A DNA stretch of 5,720 nucleotides from Candidatus Aerophobota bacterium (GCA_030610725.1 JAUWRE010000079.1:1-5720); one strand, 5' to 3'; counted from the stretch's first letter, positions 1 to 5,319 are shown. Made by a program: numbers and translations. The notes: generated by a model from the letters alone, not told the origin.

Positions 1-75
1 TCTGTCCGTTCTGAGTTCAAGTTTAGCAAAAGAAAGTCACAGGTCAACTAGAGCTATTATTCTGCATGAGTCTCA

Positions 76-104
76 TTGACATGGCAGGCCTTTATGATTA
101 AGAT
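76..104 (+). promoter_or_regulatory. Sigma70-type promoter ahead of the DUF151 remnant
   Basis: A consensus -35 box TTGACA (76-81) is followed by a 17-base spacer and the -10-like box TAAGAT (99-104, 4 of 6 matches). Transcription would start near 111, about 30 bases before the ATG at 141. No other promoter of similar quality was seen between here and the aldo/keto reductase at 398, so this one may serve both. The match is direct from sequence; activity is inferred. Confidence 0.55.
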
Positions 105-140
105 AGGAAGTGAATCTCATAGGGTAGAGAGCGAACAAAA

Positions 141-281
141 ATGATAGAGGTAAAGGTAGCGAAACTAGGCATAGATGTCAATTCAAAGATGCCGGTCATC
201 ATTTTGAAGGAAAAAGAAAGAGAAAAAAGACACTCATATAGTGACTCTGAGGTACTTTCTCAAGTGAAAGATGAGTTATGA
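141..281 (+). pseudogene. Truncated DUF151 / bifunctional nuclease (BFN) domain, N-terminal fragment
   Basis: This 46-codon frame opens with MIEVKVAKLGIDVNSKMP and continues VIILKEKE. This closely resembles the first strand-turn-strand of the DUF151/BFN family, whose members usually begin M-x-V-x-V-x2-L, then D-x2-S/T-x2-P-V-V-I-L and an acidic/lysine turn, before the hallmark LPIWIG. Here the resemblance ends at about residue 26. A charged, unrelated tail of some 20 residues follows, then TGA (279-281). Full-length family members are usually around 130-200 residues, so most of the domain is missing. I looked in the other two forward frames downstream and did not find an LPIWIG-like continuation, so a single frameshift does not explain it. 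A deletion or recombination joint near base 220 is more likely. The ribosome site is weak (GAGAG at 127-131). A genuine short protein cannot be excluded. The family call is from memory of the consensus, not a search. Confidence 0.55.
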
Positions 282-397
282 CCTGGGTGGATTTAAGATC
301 CTTATATTAGAGGGATTTACTACCATCGAACCCCTCATCATGATCGCAACGACACAATACGAAAAATTAACACAAACGTAAAGGGAGGGTTTATTCA

Positions 398-1534
398 ATG
401 CAATACCGTGATTTCGGGAATAGTGGTGTTAAGGTCTCTGCTCTTGGGTTTGGGGCAATGCGTCTTCCTCAAGAGCGAATAAAGGGAAAGTCTCAAATTA
501 AACAAGAGAAATCCGTTGAGATCATGCAAAGAGCCTTCGAACTGGGAGTAAACTATGTGGATACTGCCTACAATTACAATGAGGGTGAAAGTGAGCTTGC
601 CGTAGGAAAGGCTTTAAAAGGCTGGAGAGAGAGGGTTTATCTTTCCACCAAAATGCCTACATGGATAGTGGAGAAAAAAGATGACTATCGCTGTTTTCTT
701 GAAGAGCAGCTGGAAAGGCTTAAGGTAGAATATATTGACTTCTACCACTTTCATTTCCTCAACGAGGACAACTTCAAGAATATCGTGCTTAAGTATGACC
801 TTCTCAGAGAAGCCCAAAAAGCAAAAGATGAGGGGCTTATTAAGCATATATCCTTTTCCTCCCACGATAGACCAGAATTTATGAAAAGAATCATTGATAT
901 AGGAATCTTCGAGTCGCTTCTCTGCCAATACAATCTTCTTGACCGGAGTAATGAGGGGGTCATGGCCTATGCAAAAAGCAAGGGACTAGGAGTGGCAGTA
1001 ATGGGCCCGGTAGGCGGGGGACGTCTAGCTTCCTCGGGCATTTTGAAAGAGATACTGGCTGGTAGTGTTAAAAGTACTCCTGAACTTGCCTTAAGGTTTG
1101 TTCTGGCTAATGAGAATGTATCTGTTGCTCTCTCAGGAATGGGAAGTATCCGAATGGTGGAGGAAAATGTGAGAGTAGCAAGTCTATCTAGACCCTTAAG
1201 TAATGAGGAACTGCAAACAATTGAAACCTTTATAAAAGAGAGAAGAAAAAAAGAGGAGATAATATGTAATATGTGTGAATACTGCCAACCCTGCCCCAGT
1301 CAGGTAGCTATTTCACGAATCTTCGAGCTAATGAACTACTATCGTGTCTATGGCCTTAAAGAATACGCTCGTAAGCAGTATCAGGACATCGGGGTGGGCA
1401 CTCTCGACTCAGGAGAGAAGGATGAAAGAGAGAAAGCCGATGCCTGCACCGAATGTGGCAGGTGTGAAGAACAGTGTCCACAGAAGATAGAGATTATAGA
1501 GAAACTGAAAGAAATCCACCAGGTTCTTGGATAA
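398..1534 (+). CDS. Aldo/keto reductase with C-terminal 4Fe-4S ferredoxin-like domain
   Basis: This 378-residue protein belongs to the aldo/keto reductase branch that carries an iron-sulfur tail (COG1453-like). The N-terminal TIM-barrel (about residues 1-280) starts with the family signature FGNSGVKVSALGFGAMRLP. It has a complete catalytic tetrad: D55 and Y60 in VDTAYNYNEGESE, K85 in LSTK, and H119 in IDFYHFHF. The tail has two cysteine clusters, C290-x2-C293-x2-C296-x2-C299-P and C350-x2-C353-x2-C356-x3-C360-P. The second is a standard 4Fe-4S motif; the first has the spacing usual for this subfamily. It is probably a cytoplasmic oxidoreductase joining NAD(P)H chemistry to an iron-sulfur electron path, as expected in anaerobes. 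The substrate cannot be read from sequence. The ATG start is supported by GGGAGG (383-388), nine bases upstream. The gene appears monocistronic: 547 bases without a convincing gene follow, and no clear hairpin terminator was seen after the TAA. Confidence 0.93.
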   Translation: MQYRDFGNSGVKVSALGFGAMRLPQERIKGKSQIKQEKSVEIMQRAFELGVNYVDTAYNYNEGESELAVGKALKGWRERVYLSTKMPTWIVEKKDDYRCFLEEQLERLKVEYIDFYHFHFLNEDNFKNIVLKYDLLREAQKAKDEGLIKHISFSSHDRPEFMKRIIDIGIFESLLCQYNLLDRSNEGVMAYAKSKGLGVAVMGPVGGGRLASSGILKEILAGSVKSTPELALRFVLANENVSVALSGMGSIRMVEENVRVASLSRPLSNEELQTIETFIKERRKKEEIICNMCEYCQPCPSQVAISRIFELMNYYRVYGLKEYARKQYQDIGVGTLDSGEKDEREKADACTECGRCEEQCPQKIEIIEKLKEIHQVLG

Positions 1535-1770
1535 ACTTCTGAGCAAAGCATGATGATGTACACTTTTCTTCTGATTGATAAGAGACACCAGTCAAAAGAA
1601 TCAGGTAAAAGATCGGGAGCAAAAAGCCAGTAAAATGAAATTGAGCTAAACCAGAATCTTATGGTGATTGACGGGAAAAGGCGTTTTTATGACGGCTGAT
1701 ACAGCTACTTCCTTAAATTGAGACAACTCTTTTTAGTGCCTGGGTAAAATAAGAGCGTCGCTGTTGCAAT

Positions 1771-1799
1771 TAGATAACAAAAACTGATAACCCTATAAT
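1771..1799 (+). promoter_or_regulatory. Promoter-like site with no evident gene downstream
   Basis: A perfect -10 box TATAAT (1794-1799) lies 17 bases after TAGATA (1771-1776, 4 of 6 matches to the -35 consensus). Nothing recognisable is encoded on the + strand before the convergent gene ends at 2082. It may be a relic, drive a short RNA, or be chance in an AT-rich stretch. Confidence 0.25.
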
Positions 1800-1918
1800 A
1801 ATATTACTTGAAGTCAAACCGAAATTAAAACTGAAAAGAAAACGCAAACTTATTCCATAACCTACCGAGTATTTATCTCAGTATTCCTCTGGCCTGCTTT
1901 TCGGAAAAACGATTCGGT

Positions 1919-1940
1919 CCAAATCTCAGCACTTGTCAAT
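1919..1940 (+). repeat. 22-bp direct repeat, left copy
   Basis: CCAAATCTCAG followed by CACTTGTCAAT. It matches 4416-4437 in the same orientation at 21 of 22 positions; the only difference is C1930 against T4427. The two copies bracket the leftward reductase/hydrolase block at about 2.5 kb spacing. Read on the minus strand the repeat begins ATTGACA, a -35-like hexamer, but this copy has no matching -10 box. Confidence 0.75.
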
Positions 1941-2022
1941 TTGATTTTGGACAGCTGCAGATGCCTAGTGCCTTTAACTACCGGCCACCTGCTCCGGAGG
2001 CCACCATTCCGTTGACTATAAC

Positions 2023-2042
2023 TTAATAAGTGACACTATTAA
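2023..2042. repeat. AT-rich imperfect dyad
   Basis: TTAATA, a single unpaired A, then GTG-A-CAC and TATTAA: six plus three symmetric pairs with one offset base. The symmetry fits a protein-binding dyad better than an RNA hairpin, because the centre leaves a one-base loop. It lies 40 bases beyond the stop codon of the phosphotriesterase-family gene. No partner regulator is visible. Confidence 0.3.
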
Positions 2043-2081
2043 TGGGGGTAGGTCATCTCAGCCATATGTAATTGAATAAAG

Positions 2082-2999
2082 CTATCGAGCAAAAGCATTA
2101 AAGGGATTGGTATGGGTCAACTTTTTAACAGCTTCTTCGTTAAAACCTGCTTTTCTAAGTTTGGGAACAAAAGTCTCATTTATATAAGTATAAGGCCTGG
2201 GGGTCCCACCATCCGGCTGAGCAGGGTCATACCATCCTCGATCATGACTTATTAATAACTGATTTTCAAAACCAGCGTTCACCATTTTTGTAATGCTGTT
2301 CACATAATAATCGTCGGTATCTCCATTCCCTATTCCATCATATTCTATATATGCACCTCGTTTTGCTACTTCCAGATGTAACTTAAAATCAGGCTCTGTC
2401 TGGGCATGTATCCAAATAAAACGATTGGGTGTATATCCCATTCCTTCTATGATATCCAATTGTTCTAAAACTACCCCACCTTTTACAGTGTGGCTTCCAA
2501 TAACTGCATGCGTCAATATTCCTGCCAGAGAAGCAGCTCTTAATATCTTTTTTTCACACTCAGTCATCCCATCCTCTCCTGCACTTAATTTAATCCAGCC
2601 AGCCTGAACTTTACTACTTTCAATTTCACTTTGCAATTCTTTTGTCATCCATTCTTTCAGATATTCTTTTGATGCTTCATGAGCCCAATTTGGTATCCAC
2701 GGTTCACGATAAATTCCTGTGGGAATAATTAAGGGAAAATTGGTAGCCTCAGAAACGGCCTTGTCAATATCGGCTCTTCTTCCAACACCAACGGTGCTGC
2801 ACTCAACAATCACAGTAACTCCCCATACCTGGGCTTTGTTTATTTCCTTAGCCATTACACTAACGACTTCTTGGGTATCAGCTTTAGCATAGCCGGGATC
2901 TTTCCAGGTACGTAAGTCAACAAAAATATGCTCGTGGGGGAGAATCATACCTAATTGATCATTATCCATGGGACCCAGAGTGGTAAGTATCTTTTTCAA
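2082..2999 (-). CDS. Phosphotriesterase-family metal-dependent hydrolase (probable lactonase)
   Basis: A 305-residue amidohydrolase-superfamily TIM-barrel of the phosphotriesterase type (COG1735-like), close to the usual family length. All expected binuclear-metal ligands are present: H22 and H24 in LPHEH, bridging lysine K137 in GWIKLSAGED (normally carbamylated), H164 in ILTHA, H198 in IWIHAQTE, and D253 in LISHDRGW. The C-terminus PRPYTYINETFVPKLRKAG and the closing THTNPFNAFA are also typical. Most characterised relatives hydrolyse lactones, including phosphorylated sugar lactones; true organophosphate activity is the exception, so lactonase is the safer guess. No signal peptide is seen, so it is probably cytoplasmic. 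I chose the TTG start at 2999 because GGAGGT (3004-3009) sits five bases upstream and would be inside the protein if a more upstream start were used. Starting at the later ATG (Met11) would lose the conserved TTLGPM lead-in. Two sampled 60-base rows are 35-37% GC, lower than the upstream reductase gene. Both genes point left and may be co-transcribed, with a 212-base gap. Confidence 0.92.
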   Translation of the reverse strand: MKKILTTLGPMDNDQLGMILPHEHIFVDLRTWKDPGYAKADTQEVVSVMAKEINKAQVWGVTVIVECSTVGVGRRADIDKAVSEATNFPLIIPTGIYREPWIPNWAHEASKEYLKEWMTKELQSEIESSKVQAGWIKLSAGEDGMTECEKKILRAASLAGILTHAVIGSHTVKGGVVLEQLDIIEGMGYTPNRFIWIHAQTEPDFKLHLEVAKRGAYIEYDGIGNGDTDDYYVNSITKMVNAGFENQLLISHDRGWYDPAQPDGGTPRPYTYINETFVPKLRKAGFNEEAVKKLTHTNPFNAFAR

Positions 3000-3003
3000 A
3001 TTA

Positions 3004-3009
3004 ACCTCC
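3004..3009 (-). promoter_or_regulatory. Ribosome binding site fixing the TTG start
   Basis: GGAGGT on the minus strand, five bases before TTG (2997-2999). The upstream in-frame TTG at 3011 overlaps this site and has no ribosome site of its own, so it is unlikely to be the start. Confidence 0.75.
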
Positions 3010-3048
3010 AATCTTAGCTATCATCATAATCTAAATCAAAAGTAAATG

Positions 3049-3225
3049 CTACAGCTTAGACTTGCAGACAATTGTTTCGGCAATTTCAACTACGGATGGT
3101 ATCGATGCCCCCGTCTTATAATGAGAGATGCTGTGTGGCGGTGTGTATTTGGAGAAATCCGAACCGATTTTCTCAAGAATTGGCTCGACGGGTGGAATAG
3201 GGCTCTGGAGATTAAGAGGCAGCAT
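3049..3225 (-). CDS. Possible 58-residue ORF between the reductase and hydrolase genes
   Basis: This minus-strand frame starts with an ATG (3223-3225) overlapping the last 14 bases of the reductase gene and ends with TAG at 3049-3051, 50 bases before the hydrolase start. It fills most of the 212-base gap between two co-oriented genes. The residue make-up is protein-like: MLPLNLQSPIPP at the start, a middle with EKIGSDFSKYTPPHS, and an end with PSVVEIAETIVCKSKL. I do not recognise a family. There is no good ribosome site; translation would depend on coupling to the reductase stop. It could be a real small protein, the C-terminal remnant of a lost gene, or chance. The + strand is also open here, so openness alone is weak evidence. 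Confidence 0.3.
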   Translation of the reverse strand: MLPLNLQSPIPPVEPILEKIGSDFSKYTPPHSISHYKTGASIPSVVEIAETIVCKSKL

Positions 3226-4153
3226 TATTTAATCGAGCCATGTCCTCGGCACTGAGACTTATCTTCAGAGAACTGAGATTCTCTCTCATCTGTCCGCTGG
3301 TACTGGCTGCAACCAGGGGAATGACACATGGCTCACTACGTATCATCCATGCTAGCACTATTTGATTGGCCGTAGCATTTTTTTCTTCAGTGATAGTCTT
3401 TAATACAGCAACCCGAGCCTTGCTATCTGGTCCCACATACTGGTCAGGGAAAGGTCGTTCTGACCTGCTGTAGGCACCCCTTAGTAATGGTGAGTAGGCT
3501 AATAACGTGATGCCGCGACTCTTACAGTAGTCGAGTAAATCATCATTGGCTGCAATTTGAGGGGCAAAGTTTGCGCCGGGTTTAGGGCGCACGTAGGAGT
3601 AGCGCTGTTGGATGCAGCAATACTCACTCCAACCCCGAGTTCGACTCACCCAGCCTGCTTCCTCCAGGCGCCAGGCTAAGAAATTGCTTGCTCCAATGAA
3701 ACGCACCTTGCCCGCTTTCACTAGTTTGTGAAACGCCTCCATTGTCTCCTCCATAGGGGTACTGCGGTCATCGACGTGAGCATAGTAAAGGTCTATGGTG
3801 TTCACACCGAGTCTTCTGAGGCTCTTCTCACACTGCTCCTCTATCTGACTAGCTCGTAGACCTCGTTCCACTCCCGGCATCTCAAATCCCACCTTGCTGG
3901 CAAGGAATAACTCAGAGCGGTTCTGCCGCTGGCGCATCCACTTACCCAACAGAGTCTCGCTTTCGCCGCCCACATATCCCGGCACCCAACGAGCATAGAT
4001 GTTGGCAGTGTCCAAAAAGGAGCCTCCTGCCTCAACATATTGGTCTAGGAGCTGATATGAGATCGCTGCATTAGTAGAACTGTCAAAAAACATAGTACCC
4101 AAACAGAACGCACTCACCTCAACTCCGCTATTTCCCAATTGCACAGTCTTCAT
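3212..4153 (-). CDS. Aldo/keto reductase (Tas/YajO-like branch)
   Basis: A 313-residue NAD(P)-dependent TIM-barrel oxidoreductase. It opens with MKTVQLGNSGVEVSAFCLGT and has the full catalytic tetrad: D48 and Y53 in LDTANIY, K87 in LASK, and H126 in IDLYYAHVDD. The conserved stretch GKVRFIGASNF follows, then YSPLLRGAYSR, near the region that contacts cofactor phosphate in this family. No iron-sulfur tail is present, unlike the reductase at 398-1534. Branch members reduce aldehydes or ketones or oxidise sugars to lactones; the substrate is not readable here. The ATG at 4153 is chosen because GGAGGAG (4160-4166) precedes it by eight bases. Longer in-frame starts at 4171 and 4204 lack a ribosome site and add residues outside the family signature. 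Sampled 60-base rows are 48-57% GC, clearly richer than the downstream hydrolase. It is probably the first gene of the leftward pair. Confidence 0.92.
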   Translation of the reverse strand: MKTVQLGNSGVEVSAFCLGTMFFDSSTNAAISYQLLDQYVEAGGSFLDTANIYARWVPGYVGGESETLLGKWMRQRQNRSELFLASKVGFEMPGVERGLRASQIEEQCEKSLRRLGVNTIDLYYAHVDDRSTPMEETMEAFHKLVKAGKVRFIGASNFLAWRLEEAGWVSRTRGWSEYCCIQQRYSYVRPKPGANFAPQIAANDDLLDYCKSRGITLLAYSPLLRGAYSRSERPFPDQYVGPDSKARVAVLKTITEEKNATANQIVLAWMIRSEPCVIPLVAASTSGQMRENLSSLKISLSAEDMARLNNAAS

Positions 4154-4159
4154 ATTATT

Positions 4160-4166
4160 CTCCTCC
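4160..4166 (-). promoter_or_regulatory. Strong ribosome binding site of the leftward aldo/keto reductase
   Basis: GGAGGAG on the minus strand, with GGAGG eight bases from the ATG at 4151-4153. It decides the start codon: the upstream in-frame ATG at 4171 partly overlaps this site and would place it inside the coding region. Confidence 0.8.
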
Positions 4167-4555
4167 GACATAGTTTTTAGTATTCCGCGATAACTCTCTG
4201 ACAAATTGTTTCTTGAGATTCTTCCTTTTTTCCCATCTGGTCTCGTTTTTTCAAGGCATAGTACATCTGATAAGAATTTTGGCTTTTGGATATTTTGATT
4301 GGTTTCTACATATTCTTCCTTTATCTCTCTTTAACGCGTTCTTAGGCAATCGCAAGATCTATTTTACGCAATTGAAACCAAAGAACAAAGCCCCTGCCTT
4401 CTCCTGAACCCTAAGCCAAATCTCAGTACTTGTCAATCAGGCCGAAAAGATGGTAGAGAAAAAATCGAACTGAACAGATTTGTTTTGGGGGGATATCCGG
4501 AAGTGCGCCTCAATCGAGGACGTGAAGATGCTTTCATGAACCATATTCTAGGAGC
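4167..4555. other. Intergenic stretch between the reductase start and tRNA-Arg
   Basis: About 390 bases with no convincing gene. It must hold the leader of the leftward reductase and the tail of the leftward tRNA transcript. The only promoter-like site for the reductase is inside the 22-bp repeat (4416-4437): minus-strand TTGACA (4431-4436), 17 bases, then TAGGGT (4408-4413, 3 of 6). That would give a leader of roughly 250 bases. A small hairpin CCTC-AATC-GAGG (4508-4519) follows the tRNA but has no T-run. A hydrophobic + frame at 4213-4407 begins with TTG and lacks a ribosome site. Confidence 0.4.
4416..4437 (+). repeat. 22-bp direct repeat, right copy
   Basis: CCAAATCTCAG followed by TACTTGTCAAT, matching 1919-1940 at 21 of 22 positions in the same orientation. 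On the minus strand it includes TTGACA (4431-4436) with correct 17-base spacing to a weak TAGGGT, so this copy could double as the promoter of the leftward reductase. The copies do not extend into the flanks, although CCGAAAAG occurs close to both (4442-4449 here; 1897-1904 on the opposite strand). Confidence 0.75.
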
Positions 4556-4632
4556 TGGCATCCTGGGGGGGACTCGAACCCCCAACCTACAGCTTAGAAG
4601 GCTGTTGCTCTATCCAATTGAGCTACCAGGAT
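4556..4632 (-). tRNA. tRNA-Arg (anticodon TCT)
   Basis: A complete 77-base cloverleaf. The acceptor stem ATCCTGG pairs perfectly with CCAGGAT; the D arm is GCTC/GAGC with GG in the loop; the anticodon stem ACAGC/GCTGT holds the loop CTTCTAA with anticodon TCT (plus-strand 4596-4598); a five-base variable region follows; the T arm is GGGGG-TTCGAGT-CCCCC. The discriminator is G, and the CCA end is encoded (4556-4558). It reads AGA codons. It is co-oriented with tRNA-Pro 209 bases upstream, possibly on one transcript. Confidence 0.97.
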
Positions 4633-4650
4633 ACAGAATACATCTCGCCC

Positions 4651-4691
4651 ATCAAAGGGCCCGGGGTGCATTTATGCTCTGAGCCTTTGAT
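4651..4691. repeat. 8-bp inverted repeat between the two tRNA genes
   Basis: ATCAAAGG (4651-4658) and CCTTTGAT (4684-4691) are perfect complements around a 25-base loop that itself contains GCA-TTTA-TGC (4668-4677). It lies 19 bases upstream of the mature 5' end of tRNA-Arg. It could fold in a tRNA-Pro/tRNA-Arg precursor and mark a processing site. No T-run follows on the minus strand, so it is not a good terminator there. Confidence 0.4.
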
Positions 4692-4841
4692 ACTGTTTTA
4701 TTAAAGATCTCTCTTACAATCTTCCCGAGTGTTTATTGTAACAACAGTAGCTTCTATTTCCCGCAGGATTTATCTTACCAAAGGACAAGCCAGAATCCTT
4801 CCTTTGCGATGTAGCAAAACAGTAGTTATCAATGCTCCTTT

Positions 4842-4919
4842 TGGTCGGGGCGGTGAGATTCGAACTCACGACTTCTTGCTCCCAAAGCAAGCGCGCTAAC
4901 CAGGCTGCGCTACGCCCCG
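4842..4919 (-). tRNA. tRNA-Pro (anticodon TGG)
   Basis: A complete 78-base cloverleaf. The acceptor CGGGGCG pairs with CGCCCCG; the D arm is GCGC/GCGC around AGCCTGGTTA; the anticodon stem CTTGC/GCAAG holds the loop TTTGGGA with anticodon TGG (plus-strand 4882-4884); the T arm is GTGAG-TTCGAAT-CTCAC. The discriminator is A, and the CCA end is encoded (4842-4844). The TGG anticodon can read all or most proline codons. No convincing minus-strand promoter was found immediately upstream. Confidence 0.97.
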
Positions 4920-5100
4920 CATTTCCACAGTTGAGTTCCTCCAGACAGGCAGGGTAATTCTTGTTTTCTCCAGGGAGAGCAGCTAAGCCCCCTCGGTCCT
5001 TCATCTTTATCAATAACAAGATTCACCCCGGCCAATCTCTTTGAAAGAACTACTATGATTCTATTTCAATAAGGAGACAAGTCAAGCTGACACTCGGGAT

Positions 5101-5199
5101 ATTCTGTCTCGCTCCGGCGATACTCTATTATAGTAATAACTGGTCAGTCTCCTCGCTTCGGGAAAAAATAAACTCGGGTCTTCGACCCTCAGACAGAAT
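5101..5199 (+). repeat. Alternative 9-bp inverted repeat closing onto a T-run
   Basis: ATTCTGTCT (5101-5109) is a perfect complement of AGACAGAAT (5191-5199), and six T residues begin at 5199. As RNA this would be a closing stem around hairpin 5176-5188, followed by a U-run, as in a terminated small RNA or attenuator. Its left arm shares bases 5101-5106 with the 5096-5106 arm of the larger inverted repeat, so the two pairings exclude each other. Confidence 0.45.
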
Positions 5200-5204
5200 T
5201 TTTT
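5176..5204. terminator. Possible bidirectional hairpin terminator
   Basis: GGGTC-TTC-GACCC (5176-5188) has T-runs outside it in both directions: TTTTTT at 5199-5204 on the + strand after a 10-base gap, and six T on the minus strand (plus-strand A 5163-5168) after a 7-base gap. The gaps are longer than ideal. Neighbouring genes diverge from here, so neither needs a terminator at this spot, which hints at an unannotated transcript. Confidence 0.25.
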
Positions 5205-5288
5205 CTTTATCCTCCACTCGGAAGACTTCCTTAAGGTAGAGTATCAAAATCGCTTCACCAGAATATCCCTCGCTAAAGTATAAACAAG

Positions 5289-5311
5289 GTAGGCGCAGGT
5301 TTTAGCCTGCG
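5289..5311 (+). repeat. REP-like hairpin 1 (GTAG type)
   Basis: GTAG (5289-5292), one base, then stem CGCAGG (5294-5299) and CCTGCG (5306-5311) around TTTTAG. The GTAG at the foot of a GC-rich hairpin is the signature of REP elements mobilised by REP-associated tyrosine transposases (RAYTs). It is in the opposite orientation to the next two units. Confidence 0.7.
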
Positions 5312-5319
5312 TTTATTTG

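Larger units (their letters stand above)
1535..2081. other. 547-base gap without a convincing gene
   Basis: This region lies between the convergent aldo/keto reductase (+) and phosphotriesterase-family gene (-). Only short frames are open and none resembles a known protein. It contains a promoter-like site (1771-1799), one copy of a 22-bp direct repeat (1919-1940), an inverted pair GTCCAAA/TTTGGAC around that copy (1917-1923 and 1946-1952), a doubled GGCCACC (1983-1989 and 1999-2005) flanking the palindrome CTCCGGAG (1992-1999), and an AT-rich dyad (2023-2042). No clear Rho-independent terminator serves either flanking gene. It may be decayed sequence. Confidence 0.5.
5096..5269. repeat. 174-bp interrupted inverted repeat
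   Basis: Two inverted pairs are nested in register. GGGATATTCTG (5096-5106) matches CAGAATATCCC (5259-5269) over 11 bases, and GATACTCTA (5119-5127) matches TAGAGTATC (5237-5245) over 9. The gaps between outer and inner arms are 12 and 13 bases. Each arm is therefore a two-part motif, GGGATATTCTG-N12/13-GATACTCTA, present in opposite orientations. Inside are the palindrome GGAAG-A-CTTCC (5220-5230), CCTTAAGG (5229-5236) and hairpin GGGTC-TTC-GACCC (5176-5188). It could be a small non-coding mobile element, a paired binding region, or a structured RNA. No clear target-site duplication was seen. Confidence 0.6.

Noticed and set aside
1..51. Open frame from the left edge to TAG at 49-51, possibly the end of an upstream gene
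   Set aside because: Only 16 codons and no recognisable residues; another frame is open slightly longer, so nothing distinguishes it from chance.
271..381. 36-residue frame whose ATG overlaps the stop of the DUF151 remnant
   Set aside because: Short, unrecognised and without a ribosome site; it runs into the leader of the aldo/keto reductase.
614..1563. Minus-strand frames opposite the iron-sulfur aldo/keto reductase
   Set aside because: They lie antisense to a gene with full catalytic and cysteine motifs and resemble no protein.
3046..3255. 69-residue + strand frame between the hydrolase and the leftward reductase
   Set aside because: Rich in Trp, Cys and Arg, no ribosome site, runs into the 3' end of the reductase; the opposite-strand frame at 3049-3225 is the more plausible of the two.
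4213..4407. Hydrophobic 64-residue + frame that could look like a membrane peptide
   Set aside because: TTG start without a Shine-Dalgarno; the hydrophobicity follows from T-rich sequence and it lies in the leader region of a minus-strand gene.
4556..4632. tRNA-Arg 3' end as an integrase attachment site for the leftward block
   Set aside because: I saw no second copy of the tRNA 3' sequence to the left; the direct repeats lie outside the tRNA, and there is no integrase gene.
4485..5019. Short frames covering the tRNA genes on either strand
   Set aside because: They are by-products of the tRNA-Arg and tRNA-Pro sequences, which fold as full cloverleaves.
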